DNA from: JANJWP01 sp964540725
GTDB lineage: Bacteria; Patescibacteriota; Gracilibacteria; BD1-5; UBA2023
DNA: 64,000 nt
Assembly (NCBI GenBank): GCA_964540725.1
Contig: CAZINU010000003.1
Location: 14,819-78,818 of the forward strand
Direction of reading: 5' to 3'
This document shows, piece by piece, positions 55,434-63,394 of the stretch. The notes beneath the pieces were generated by a model. The model saw only the letters and a list, made by a program, of their open reading frames with translations, did no database searches and was not told where the DNA came from. The number at the start of each line of letters is the position of its first letter. Positions within the stretch are counted from its first letter, which is position 1. The position numbers and the translations under genes were made by a program.

Positions 55434-56342
55434 TTAGAAGACGTGCTTCGATTCGAGGTTCGCGATACGGTCCTCCAGGGGCGGGTGGCTCGAAAGGAGG
55501 GCGAGAAACGGGGTTTTCGTGGAAATCTTGAAAGCGGCGAGCTTCCCGTCGTCGAGAGTTTCGGTCGTTTCGTGCACGGAGCGCAACCGCTTCAGCGCCG
55601 CGATCATTTTTTCGCGGCCGAGGAATCGGGCGGATCCTTCGTCGGCACGGTATTCGCGATGCCGGGAGAACCACGACACCACGAACGAAGCGAGGATGCC
55701 GAGAACGATTTCGAGCACGATGACGGAAAGGTAGTACCCCCATCCGCGTTCCTCGCTTTTGAAGATGGCCTTATCGACGAATCCGCCGATAACGCGCGCG
55801 AAGAAGATGACGAACGCGTTCATGACGCCCTGGACGAGGGCCATGGTCACCATGTCGCCGTTCGCGACGTGCGCCATTTCGTGACCGACCACCCCCTCGA
55901 TTTCTTCGGGGGACATGGCCCGAAGGAGTCCGGTGGAAACGGCGACCAGGGAGGAATTTTTCGTCGCTCCGGTCGCGAAGGCGTTCGGGTCGTCGGATTC
56001 GTAGATGCCAACCTCGGGCATCGCGATGCCGCTGTCGCGCGCGATACGGGCGACGGTGGCGTAGACGAGCTGCTCCTTGGGGGCATAGTCCATCAAGCGC
56101 TCTTCGGACATGATCTCGATTCCGTACGCGGTTTTCGCCATCCATTTGGAAATCCACAAACTGACGAAAGCTCCGAGAAACCCGTACACGAGAGCGAAAA
56201 GGGCGAGCGGAGCGTATCATCCGGCCATGGCCGAAACGGGAACTCCGAAATACCGTTCGAGAACGAACGACACCGCCGTGATAACGACGATGACGGCGAT
56301 GTTCGTAGCGAAGAACAGGGCGAAACGTGTGAGTATCTGCAT
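55434..56342 (-). CDS. htpX: Membrane zinc metalloprotease HtpX
   Basis: 302 residues from ATG 56342 with TGA at 56217-56219 read as Gly (AMAG-GYAPLALFALVYGF). Two N-terminal helices, SKWMAK, then catalytic HEMAH (zinc His and Glu), a third/fourth membrane helix and the third ligand region YRADEGSA, ending HPPLEDRIANL. It degrades misfolded membrane proteins and is heat-inducible in many bacteria. The standard code would truncate its N-terminal helix. Stop TAG. Confidence 0.96.
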
Positions 56343-56348
56343 AGAAAA

Positions 56349-56368
56349 GGCCGTTACGGATAACGGCC
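56349..56368 (-). promoter_or_regulatory. Dyad in htpX leader
   Basis: On either strand GGCCGTTA-TCCG-TAACGGCC-type perfect 8-bp inverted repeat, between the -10 box and the start codon and followed on the minus strand by TTTTCT. Candidate operator or leader hairpin. Confidence 0.55.
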
Positions 56369-56369
56369 G

Positions 56370-56396
56370 ATTATACCCTTGGCGGGAAAAAATCAA
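56370..56396 (-). promoter_or_regulatory. Promoter of htpX
   Basis: On the minus strand TTGATT (56396-56391), 15-bp spacer, perfect TATAAT (56375-56370). Confidence 0.65.
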
Positions 56397-56429
56397 GGAT
56401 TGAACGGAAAAAGCGCGGGGGCGGGAACC

Positions 56430-56759
56430 TTATCCGTGGGAGCATCCCGAACAGCCGGATCCGCAAGCGTCGGACGAACAGCCGGACGCGGTATCGGAAC
56501 CGAAGATCGAAGCGAATACCGACACGAGCTCGGAAACCTCGGGGACCGTTCCCTCGAAGATCATGTCGCGGAAATCGATGGAGTCTTCCTCGATGCAGAG
56601 CGCCGGAAGCGCGGATATGCCGAGCTCGGCCTTATAAGCCTCGTCGTCGGTCGTCTCAACGCGGACGAAGTCATTCAACGAAAGTTCGGAAAGGGCCTTC
56701 GAAACGGAATCTTCCAAAGTTTTGAGGTCGGCTCCGGAGCCGACGAGCTTGACGAGCAT
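56430..56759 (-). CDS. Thioredoxin-fold-like protein with Cys-rich tail
   Basis: 109 residues. The first 75 follow a small thioredoxin fold: LVKLVGSGADLKT (where redox forms have CxxC), VETTDDEAYKAELGISALPALCIEED with the cis-Pro in SALPA, and a final strand-helix. The active-site cysteines are missing. The last 20 residues hold four Cys and a His (GCSSDACGSGCSGCSHG), suggesting metal binding. It lies downstream of the bL25 gene on the same strand. Stop TAA. Confidence 0.7.
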   Translation of the reverse strand: MLVKLVGSGADLKTLEDSVSKALSELSLNDFVRVETTDDEAYKAELGISALPALCIEEDSIDFRDMIFEGTVPEVSELVSVFASIFGSDTASGCSSDACGSGCSGCSHG

Positions 56760-56865
56760 GGGAAGGATGGAGAAGGAAAAGGTCCGGTTTCGAATTCTTG
56801 GACGCCCTCCCGGAAGGGGGGGCGGAGAATTCGGCCGGACCTCGGATTTTTTCGAACTCGCGCGA

Positions 56866-57492
56866 CTACTCGGCCTTGGGAGCTTCGGCGGCGGGAGCGG
56901 CTTCAGCAGCGGGAGCGGCCTCTTCTTCGGCGTCGCGGTTCGGCTTCGCGGTATGGGCGGCGACGACGGCTTCGGTAGCCGGAGTAAGGATTTCGAACTT
57001 CGGGTAGTTGCCGGCGATGTCGGAAACGTGGATGATGTCGCCCACCTTCTGAAGGGAGGAGATATCGACTTCGATGGCGTCGACGAGATCCGAGGGGAGG
57101 ACCTTAACGTCAATTTGGTGAAGATTGAGTTCGACGAGCGCGCCTTCGACGGCGGCCTGGGACTGTCCGACCAGGTGGACCGGAACGGCGACGTGAATCT
57201 TCTCCTTCGCGCTCACCGCGAAGAAGTCGATATGGAGGAAGTCTCCGGAAACCGGGTGTTTCTGAACTTCGTGAATGAGGACGGTATGCTTCTTTCCTTC
57301 GACGGAAAGTTCGACGAGGTGGGTGTGGCCGCCCTTGCGGAACGTGCGGAGGAATTCGGAATTCGGAACCGAAACGTGGATCGGTGCGAGCTTGTGGCCG
57401 TAGACGACGGCGGGCACCATTTTTTCCGACCGGATGGCGGAGGTTTTTACGGACGTGTCGCGGAGAACGCCGTTCAGAGCGAGTTTTTCCAT
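56866..57492 (-). CDS. rplY: Ribosomal protein bL25 (Ctc type)
   Basis: 208 residues from ATG 57492. N-terminal 5S-rRNA-binding beta-barrel (VPAVVYGHKLAPIHVSV, LIHEVQKHPVSGDFLHIDF) and a C-terminal TL5/Ctc domain (VPVHLVGQSQAAVEGALVE, LPSDLVDAIEVDISSL), then an Ala/Glu-rich tail. It binds 5S rRNA in the large subunit. Stop TAG. Confidence 0.95.
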   Translation of the reverse strand: MEKLALNGVLRDTSVKTSAIRSEKMVPAVVYGHKLAPIHVSVPNSEFLRTFRKGGHTHLVELSVEGKKHTVLIHEVQKHPVSGDFLHIDFFAVSAKEKIHVAVPVHLVGQSQAAVEGALVELNLHQIDVKVLPSDLVDAIEVDISSLQKVGDIIHVSDIAGNYPKFEILTPATEAVVAAHTAKPNRDAEEEAAPAAEAAPAAEAPKAE

Positions 57493-57530
57493 GGAATCGC
57501 GCGGAAAGGGGAAAGAAAAAAGACCGTGGG

Positions 57531-57558
57531 ATTGTATGGGAAGTGTCCGGAAAAGCAA
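57531..57558 (-). promoter_or_regulatory. Promoter of bL25 gene
   Basis: On the minus strand TTGCTT (57558-57553), 16-bp spacer, TACAAT (57536-57531), 39 bp upstream of the ATG. Confidence 0.7.
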
Positions 57559-57611
57559 ATCGATTTTCCCTCTCGGAACCGACCCCCCTCGGATACCCCG
57601 GACGAACGTGA

Positions 57612-58238
57612 TTATTGCCCGGATGCAAGACGTTCCACCAACATCTCCCGGACGCCGATTTTATCGCGGAGGAATTTGATGTCTTTCTGGGAAAGGATCG
57701 AAACGATGAGCTTGTCGTTGTATTCGAGGCGGTCTTCGAAATCTTGCTGGCTCATGGCCGCGTATTTGATCTTGCGCCCGAAGAACGCCCGCTCCAGGAA
57801 GTTGTTAAATTCGATACGGTCGATTTCGCCGATGATGAAAATGTCGACGATGCGGTTGGACGGGGTCGAAAGCAGGTCTTTCAACCCTTCGGAGACGGTC
57901 ACGAGGGAAACCGTCTTCCGCCCTTTGAAGAACTCCTCGATCGGACCGATCGGATCGTAGTTCTTCAGGAATATCTCGGTAATTTCCGGATAGATCGGGC
58001 AGTGGCGGTTCAGGAAGTAGACCTTCTTCTTGTTCTCCTCCTTCGAACGGAGAATTCCCAAGTCTTCCAGATTCATGAGTTCGCGGCGGACGGAATTGAT
58101 CTGTTCGTCCAAATCCCGGCAAAGTTCGCGGATGAAAAATCCCGTCTTCCCGTTTCCGGAGACGTTCTCGATTACGAATTTTTCCAATATCTTCGTTCGG
58201 GATTTCGAACCGAAGAGCTTGGCGAGCTGCATGGACAT
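57612..58238 (-). CDS. Winged-helix regulator with nucleotidyltransferase-like domain
   Basis: 208 residues from ATG 58238. The N-terminal 80 residues are an ArsR-like winged helix (SKSRTKILEKFV, FIRELCRDLDEQINSVRRELMNLEDLGIL, a basic wing KEENKKKVYFLN). The second half (95-195) resembles the nucleotidyltransferase-fold domain found fused to such helices in archaea and patescibacteria (VDIFIIGEID). The target is unknown. Stop TAA. Confidence 0.75.
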   Translation of the reverse strand: MSMQLAKLFGSKSRTKILEKFVIENVSGNGKTGFFIRELCRDLDEQINSVRRELMNLEDLGILRSKEENKKKVYFLNRHCPIYPEITEIFLKNYDPIGPIEEFFKGRKTVSLVTVSEGLKDLLSTPSNRIVDIFIIGEIDRIEFNNFLERAFFGRKIKYAAMSQQDFEDRLEYNDKLIVSILSQKDIKFLRDKIGVREMLVERLASGQ

Positions 58239-58258
58239 GGTAGGGTCGATTAGGGCGG

Positions 58259-58286
58259 AGTATAGCGGAAAACGAACGGGAATCAA
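58259..58286 (-). promoter_or_regulatory. Promoter of winged-helix regulator gene
   Basis: On the minus strand TTGATT (58286-58281), 16-bp spacer, TATACT (58264-58259), 20 bp upstream of the ATG. Confidence 0.75.
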
Positions 58287-58361
58287 ATTGCGGACGCTCG
58301 AAAACCGCACCGTGATGGGGCGAAGAAGGAAAATCGAACAAAAAAGTTGTATTTCTACAGA

Positions 58362-58406
58362 ACTACATATAGTGCCTTTTAATCCAATTTGGTAACTACA
58401 TATAGT
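58362..58406 (+). promoter_or_regulatory. Pair of probable NrdR boxes upstream of nrdD
   Basis: ACTACATATAGT occurs twice (58362-58373 and 58395-58406), 33 bp apart, close to the three-turn spacing of NrdR box pairs, and resembles their AT-rich core palindrome. TATAGT inside each copy could be a -10 box. A further inverted repeat AATCCAAT/ATTGGATT (58381-58388, 58409-58416) surrounds the second box. The first gene downstream is nrdD. Confidence 0.65.
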
Positions 58407-58466
58407 TTATTGGATTTCACTTCCACAACGGATAGTGATGAAAAAATCCGTTATTTCTCTTATTTC

Positions 58467-58480
58467 GGAGCGTAAGCTCC
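58467..58480 (+). promoter_or_regulatory. Small GNRA hairpin in nrdD leader
   Basis: GGAGC-GTAA-GCTCC, a 5-bp stem with a GTAA tetraloop, 15 bp upstream of the nrdD ATG. The GGAG arm could be a masked Shine-Dalgarno. Confidence 0.4.
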
Positions 58481-58495
58481 CTAAGCCAGGACCGT

Positions 58496-60697
58496 ATGGC
58501 CATCTACAAGATTCGGAAGCGGAACGGCACCATCGTCACCTTCGAGCGCCAAAAAATCGAAAACGCGCTGAAGAAAGCGATCGAAGCCGTCGACGGAACG
58601 GACTTTTCCCGTGTGTCGGAAATGACGGATAAAATCATCTCGATCGCGGAAACCAAGACCGGGGGCGGAATTCCGGACGTCGAAACTGTCCAGGATTCCG
58701 TGGAGGAAGTCCTGATCAAGGAGGGGCACGACACCGTCGCCAAAGCGTACATCCTCTACCGTGAAAAACGCAACGAGGCGCGCGCCGACCGAAAGGTCGT
58801 CGTCGAGGTTGGAAAAACCATGGACGACTATCTCGGCAATCTCGATTGGCGAATCAACGAAAACGCCAACATCGGGTACTCGATCGGCGGACTCATACTG
58901 AAGAATTCCGAAAAGATCACGGCCAACTACTGGCTTTCCCACATTTACCCGGCGGAAGTGGGAAACATCCATCGCAACGGCGACGTCCACATTCACGATC
59001 TCGGCATGTTCACGGGATACTGCGCCGGATGGAGCCTCCGCGCGCTCCTCGAAGAAGGGTTCAACGGAGTTCCGAACAAGATCGAATCCTCTCCTCCGAA
59101 GAACCTCCAATCCGCCGTCAACCAGATGGTGAACTTCATCGGAGTGCTTCAGAACGAGTGGGCCGGAGCGCAGGCGTTCTCGAGCTTCGACACCTATCTC
59201 GCCCCCTTCGTACACAAGTACCGGAAAGAAACCGAGGCCGACGTCCGCGAATACGGAATGTCGTTCCCGAATCCGGAAGCCGAGAAGGCGTACGTCGACG
59301 ACAAGGTCTACAAGTACGTCCAGCAGAACCTGCAGAACTTCATCTTCGGCATGAATACGCCGTCGCGTTGGGGAACGCAGACCCCCTTTTCCAACATCAC
59401 CCTCGACTGGGTATGTCCGGAAGACCTGCGCGACAAAGCCCTTCACCTGGGAGGGTACGACGCCGGCACGTACGAGAAGAAATTCGGGGAACTCCAGGAA
59501 GAAATGGACCTCATCAACCGGGTTCTGATCGAGCTCTATACGGCCGGGGACGCGAAGGGGCGGGTCTTTACCTTCCCCATCCCGACGTACAACATTACCG
59601 AGGACTTCCCCTGGGACCACCCCAATACGATTCCCCTCTTCGAAATGACGGCCAAATACGGATTGCCGTATTTTCAGAACTTCATCGGCTCGCAGTACAA
59701 GCGGGTGCGCGGCGCGGACGGAAACGTTCGGATGGTTCCGAACGAAGGCGCGTACAAGCCGGGCGCGGTCCGGTCGATGTGCTGCCGGCTCCAGCTCGAC
59801 CTGCGCGAGCTCCTGAAGCGCGGCGGCGGCCTCTTCGGATCGGCGGAAATGACCGGTTCCATCGGCGTCGTCACGCTGAACATGGCCCGGATCGGTTACC
59901 TTTTCAAGGGCGACGCCGATGGGTTCAAGCACCGAGTACGGCACCTCATGGACCTCTCGAAGGCATCGCTCGAAATCAAGCGCAAGGTCATTTCGGACTG
60001 GCGCGACCGCGGACTGTATCCGTATACCAAGCGGTATCTCCCTTCGTTCCGCAGCCACTTCTCGACGATTGGGCTCAACGGCATGAACGAAGCCATCATG
60101 AATTTCACGAACGGGAAAGAAAACATTTCGACCGAGTGGGGCATGGCGTTCGCGACCGAAATTCTCGACTACATGCGCGAAATTCTCAAGGAATACCAAG
60201 AAGAGACCGGCAATCTCTATAACCTCGAAGCGACGCCGGCGGAAGGAACGACCTACCGCTTTGCGAAAGAAGATCAGAAACAGCTTCCGGGAATCATCCA
60301 ATCGGGCACTCCGGAGAATCCGTACTATACGAACTCCACGCAACTTCCGGTCGAATTCACCGACGACGCGTTCGAAGCGCTCGAATACCAGAACGACCTC
60401 CAGTGCAAATACACGGGCGGAACGGTCCTCCACCTCTACATGGGCGAGCGCATTACCGACGCGGAGGCGTGCAAGTCGCTCGTAAAGAAGGTGCTTTCGA
60501 ACTACCAGCTCCCCTATATCACCATCACCCCGACGTTCTCCATTTGCCCGAAGCACGGGTACGTCGCCGGCGAACACGACTACTGCCCGAAGTGCGACGC
60601 GGAATCGGGATACTCGGGCGGACAAGCGTTCGATATCGAAACCCGGGCCAAACACACCTCGGACGAGCGGAAACTCGAAGCCATGAAGGCGGCGTAG
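58496..60697 (+). CDS. nrdD: Anaerobic (class III) ribonucleotide reductase, catalytic part
   Basis: 733 residues: N-terminal ATP-cone (1-90), then the ten-stranded barrel with HNGDVHIHDLG-like NGDVHIHDL, MNTPSRWGTQTPF, the active-site pair in SMCCRLQLD and TEWGMAFATE. Near the end comes a zinc site CPKHGY ... CPKCD. The C-terminal glycyl-radical segment (RVxGY) that every complete NrdD carries is absent; the frame closes at a true TAG. That segment is on the next gene. Together they reduce NTPs to dNTPs without oxygen. Expression is probably under NrdR. Confidence 0.93.
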   Translation: MAIYKIRKRNGTIVTFERQKIENALKKAIEAVDGTDFSRVSEMTDKIISIAETKTGGGIPDVETVQDSVEEVLIKEGHDTVAKAYILYREKRNEARADRKVVVEVGKTMDDYLGNLDWRINENANIGYSIGGLILKNSEKITANYWLSHIYPAEVGNIHRNGDVHIHDLGMFTGYCAGWSLRALLEEGFNGVPNKIESSPPKNLQSAVNQMVNFIGVLQNEWAGAQAFSSFDTYLAPFVHKYRKETEADVREYGMSFPNPEAEKAYVDDKVYKYVQQNLQNFIFGMNTPSRWGTQTPFSNITLDWVCPEDLRDKALHLGGYDAGTYEKKFGELQEEMDLINRVLIELYTAGDAKGRVFTFPIPTYNITEDFPWDHPNTIPLFEMTAKYGLPYFQNFIGSQYKRVRGADGNVRMVPNEGAYKPGAVRSMCCRLQLDLRELLKRGGGLFGSAEMTGSIGVVTLNMARIGYLFKGDADGFKHRVRHLMDLSKASLEIKRKVISDWRDRGLYPYTKRYLPSFRSHFSTIGLNGMNEAIMNFTNGKENISTEWGMAFATEILDYMREILKEYQEETGNLYNLEATPAEGTTYRFAKEDQKQLPGIIQSGTPENPYYTNSTQLPVEFTDDAFEALEYQNDLQCKYTGGTVLHLYMGERITDAEACKSLVKKVLSNYQLPYITITPTFSICPKHGYVAGEHDYCPKCDAESGYSGGQAFDIETRAKHTSDERKLEAMKAA

Positions 60698-60742
60698 AAC
60701 GCCGGAGACGCTCCCTTATTATCCCCTCCCCCTTTCCCCGAT

Positions 60743-60937
60743 ATGTACGAAGTCTTCTTCGCTCCGGACGGACGCGAAATCAAGCGCACCCGGTGCGAAA
60801 TCTACACCCGCGTCATGGGTTACCACCGGCCGGTCAGCTTCTTCAATAACGGCAAGAAGTCGGAATTCTACTCCCGCACGTACTTCAGCGAATGCGCGAG
60901 CGCGAACTCCGAATTCGTCGGAGCCTACTCGGCATAG
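60743..60937 (+). CDS. Stand-alone NrdD glycyl-radical domain
   Basis: 64 residues with its own ATG, 45 bp after the nrdD stop. EIYTRVMGYHRPVSFFNNGK followed by SEFYSRTYF is the NrdD C-terminal radical domain; Gly in VMGY is the predicted radical site. A Cys two residues before EIY could replace or join the zinc ligands. It must dock into the NrdD barrel, as the spare-part protein YfiD/GrcA does for pyruvate formate-lyase. Not a simple frameshift: both pieces have extra residues at the junction (about 20 beyond the zinc site and 16 before the motif). Stop TAG, then a strong terminator. Confidence 0.88.
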   Translation: MYEVFFAPDGREIKRTRCEIYTRVMGYHRPVSFFNNGKKSEFYSRTYFSECASANSEFVGAYSA

Positions 60938-60945
60938 CGCCGAGC

Positions 60946-60980
60946 AAAAACGGAACGGGAATTCTTCCCGTTCCGTTTTT
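60946..60980 (+). terminator. Terminator after glycyl-radical gene
   Basis: Perfect 16-bp stem AAAAACGGAACGGGAA with its complement, loop TTC, ending in TTTTT. Confidence 0.9.
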
Positions 60981-61082
60981 CGAAAGATTCGAATATCATG
61001 TCCGGGATTCCGAAATCCCGCCCTCGCGAAACGTCGGCGAATCCGAACGCCTCCGTCCCGATTTCCTTTTCATGCCATTCCC

Positions 61083-61793
61083 ATGCGCCTCTCCTGAGTC
61101 CAGAAACTGACGCTCGTCGATTACCCGGGCAAAACCGCGTGCATCGTATTCCTTCCCGGTTGCGGGCTTCGGTGCAAGTATTGCCACAATCCGGAATTCG
61201 TCCTTCCGGAACGGATTTCCATGATAAGCGATTCGTTCATCCCCCTGGAGCCGTTCTTCCGATTCCTCGATACCCGGAAAGGAAAGCTCGACGGCGTGTC
61301 GATTTGCGGCGGCGAACCGACCATGCATCGGGACTTGCCGGATTTCGTCCGGAAAATCAAAGAGCACGGATTCCTCGTAAAACTCGATACGAACGGGCAT
61401 AATCCCGAAATGGTCGCGTCATTGGCGAAAGAAGGCCTCGTCGATTATTTCGCGGTCGACGTAAAGCAAACGGCCGACCGGTACGCGACGCTCTGCGGCG
61501 AACGCGCCGATGCCTCGAAGGTGGCCGAAACTGCCCGAATCGTCATGGCTTCGGGAGCGGACTACGAATTTCGGACGACCGTCTCCAAGGGCGAACACTC
61601 GGAAGCCGACGTCGAGGCGATCGCGAGGTCGATTTCCGGAGCGAGGCGGTACTTCCTCCAGAACTTCCGGCATCCCGGGCAAGGACACATGATAGACCCC
61701 CATTTCCACGGACATCCGTTTTCCAGACCGGAACTCGAACGTCTTGCCGGCATTGCGAGAAAGTACGTGAAAGAAGTGGGAATTCGGGAGTAG
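61083..61793 (+). CDS. nrdG: Anaerobic ribonucleotide reductase activating protein NrdG
   Basis: 236 residues from ATG 61083. The TGA at 61095-61097 is the Gly of MRLS-G-VQKLTLVDYPGKTA, a position conserved in this family; the standard code would lose the start and the iron-sulfur motif's context. Radical-SAM CxxxCxxC is at Cys27, Cys31 and Cys34, followed by HNPE; later SICGGEPTMH. It makes the glycyl radical on NrdD, here presumably on the separate small subunit. It is behind a terminator, so it probably has its own promoter. Stop TAG. Confidence 0.93.
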
Positions 61794-61840
61794 CCGCCAA
61801 ACGTCCGGAACAAACTCCGAACTTGCGTTCGGAGTTTTTA

Positions 61841-61868
61841 TTGACTAAAAACGTATATTCATTATAAA
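61841..61868 (+). promoter_or_regulatory. Promoter of gene at 61902
   Basis: TTGACT (61841-61846), 16-bp spacer, TATAAA (61863-61868). Strong Shine-Dalgarno GAAGGAG before the ATG. Confidence 0.85.
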
Positions 61869-61901
61869 AATGATCGGACACACTACGAAGGAGACAGTGC
61901 C

Positions 61902-62447
61902 ATGAAAAGACAAAAGGATCCCCACGCACGGGCCGAAAAACTGCGCCAATGGTTCAGTATCGGGTTCGAACCCTGGGCCAAGGGCGGGACATTCACCGGG
62001 AAGATCGTCGAAACCCAAGGGCGCGAGCTCGGCGACGCTCCTGACGGAACGGCCGGGAACCCTACCCTCCTGGTCGACATTGACCTTCCCGCGAGTGGCG
62101 GAATCATTTCGTTGCCATTCCATATGGAGCTCCGCATCAGCTCGCCGATCGTTCCGATCGGGCCGTATCAAGAAGTGCGGCTCTCCCGGGTAATGCACGA
62201 TCCGACGGGCGAAGCGAAACCCGGAAGGGAAAAGGTCCTGCAGCCGATCGGATCCGAACCCCTCGATGCCCTTCCCGAATACCTGAGCCTCCTGCCCCCG
62301 CAAGTGCTCGACGGGTGGGAATCCGCGTATCGGGAGAATCCGACGGCCTATCAGGCGCTCGACCCCATCTTCGCGCTCTTCGGCGAAGCTCGGGCCCGGC
62401 ATGCCGAAATCGCCCAATACTTGTCGGCAGACGACGATCGCGCGTAA
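61902..62447 (+). CDS. Unknown protein, 181 residues
   Basis: Single-gene unit with a strong promoter, Shine-Dalgarno and terminator. The basic N-terminal helix is followed by an all-beta part (GGTFTGKIVETQG, NPTLLVDIDL, SLPFHMELRI, IGPYQEVRLS) whose strand pattern resembles a small barrel such as an OB-fold, then a helical C-terminus. No signal peptide. I cannot assign a function. Stop TAA. Confidence 0.7.
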   Translation: MKRQKDPHARAEKLRQWFSIGFEPWAKGGTFTGKIVETQGRELGDAPDGTAGNPTLLVDIDLPASGGIISLPFHMELRISSPIVPIGPYQEVRLSRVMHDPTGEAKPGREKVLQPIGSEPLDALPEYLSLLPPQVLDGWESAYRENPTAYQALDPIFALFGEARARHAEIAQYLSADDDRA

Positions 62448-62469
62448 TTCGTCGCACGCGCCAATCCTC

Positions 62470-62496
62470 GCCCCCGTCCACGGACGGGGGCTTTCT
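62470..62496 (+). terminator. Terminator of gene at 61902
   Basis: GCCCCCGT/ACGGGGGC stem with loop CCACGG, followed by TTTCTT. Confidence 0.75.
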
Positions 62497-62501
62497 TATA
62501 A

Positions 62502-62529
62502 AAAAATCCGCAGGTGACTGCGGATTTTT
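62502..62529. terminator. Second hairpin, mainly for the minus-strand gene
   Basis: 11-bp stem AAAAATCCGCA with its complement and loop GGTGAC. A and T tracts on both sides allow use in either direction. Confidence 0.75.
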
Positions 62530-62548
62530 CGGTAACGTCGATTCGACG

Positions 62549-63304
62549 CTATGCCGCCGGAGCGTGTTTCTCGAAGTACGCCTTCGCTTCGGCGAGTTTC
62601 TTCAAAACGGCATCGTCGTCTCCGGCCGAGAGTTCCTTGGGCGAAACTTTGAGCGTGAAATCGCCCTTATACCCGGCGTCACGAAGCTTGATAAGAAGGC
62701 TTTCAAGCGGCGCGTCCCCCCTTCCGGGAAGCAGGTCGGTCTTTCCGCCCGACCGGTCGGAAAGGAGTACGTTGACGATGGTATTGCCGAGATTGGTAAA
62801 CGTTTTCATAAGATCGACCCCGGTTTCCGGGTCGACGTTCGAAACGTGGAGGGTCGTTTTTCCCGTGAGCTTCTTGATGGACGAGAGCGTCGCGTCCTTA
62901 TATTCGGGAATGAAAAAGAGAATGGTCTTCGGTTCGACGTTGACGACCGAGAAAATCAGGTCTTTTCGGCTTGCGGCAACCTTCGGAAGGTCTTCGTTGA
63001 ACCACGTTCCGTCCTTGTCGAGCCGGTGGGGAGGATAGAAATTGACCGCCTTCGCGCCCACCGCCGCCGCGAAATCGGCAACCCGGACGATCGCGTCGGC
63101 ATCCATTTTCCGTTCGTAGGCCGTCACGGCGACGACGGGAAGGCCGAATTCTTCCGACAGACCGGAAACGTACGCGGCGTTTTCGGTATCGAAATTCGTC
63201 GGATCCAAATCCAGGCACACGCCCTCGAACGCCGCGGCTTTCGCGAGCTGGAAGATTTTGTGCAATCCGTATCCTTTGAGGGACGCCGTGGAGAGGAGAA
63301 ACAT
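62549..63304 (-). CDS. Xylose-isomerase-like TIM-barrel protein
   Basis: 251 residues with the alternating strand-helix pattern of the sugar-phosphate isomerase/AP-endonuclease-2 superfamily: LLSTASLKGY, GVCLDLDP, LPVVAVTAYE, AKAVNFYPPH, FSVVNVEPKT, TTLHVSNVDP, INV.LSD-like VNVLLSDRS and GDFTLKVSP. Several acidic and His positions expected for metal binding are present, but the substrate is unclear: sugar epimerase or endonuclease IV-like. It has its own promoter. Stop TAG. Confidence 0.75.
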   Translation of the reverse strand: MFLLSTASLKGYGLHKIFQLAKAAAFEGVCLDLDPTNFDTENAAYVSGLSEEFGLPVVAVTAYERKMDADAIVRVADFAAAVGAKAVNFYPPHRLDKDGTWFNEDLPKVAASRKDLIFSVVNVEPKTILFFIPEYKDATLSSIKKLTGKTTLHVSNVDPETGVDLMKTFTNLGNTIVNVLLSDRSGGKTDLLPGRGDAPLESLLIKLRDAGYKGDFTLKVSPKELSAGDDDAVLKKLAEAKAYFEKHAPAA

Positions 63305-63325
63305 GCGGGGTCGTTAGTTTCCGCC

Positions 63326-63354
63326 ATTATACCGGATTCGACGGACGAATGCAA
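63326..63354 (-). promoter_or_regulatory. Promoter of TIM-barrel gene
   Basis: On the minus strand TTGCAT (63354-63349), 17-bp spacer, TATAAT (63331-63326), 21 bp upstream of the ATG. Confidence 0.75.
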
Positions 63355-63394
63355 AAAACGAACGGTCGGGGAAACGGTTTGGAAAAACGTACCG

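Noticed and set aside
60698..60742. Sequencing frameshift as the cause of the split nrdD
   Set aside because: The junction contains extra residues on both sides, a true TAG and a separate ATG; a single indel would not give a normal-length NrdD C-terminus. Still worth a read check.
61963..61980. GGGTTCGAACCC-like T-arm suggesting a tRNA
   Set aside because: It lies inside a well-supported coding sequence and no matching acceptor, D or anticodon arms are found around it.
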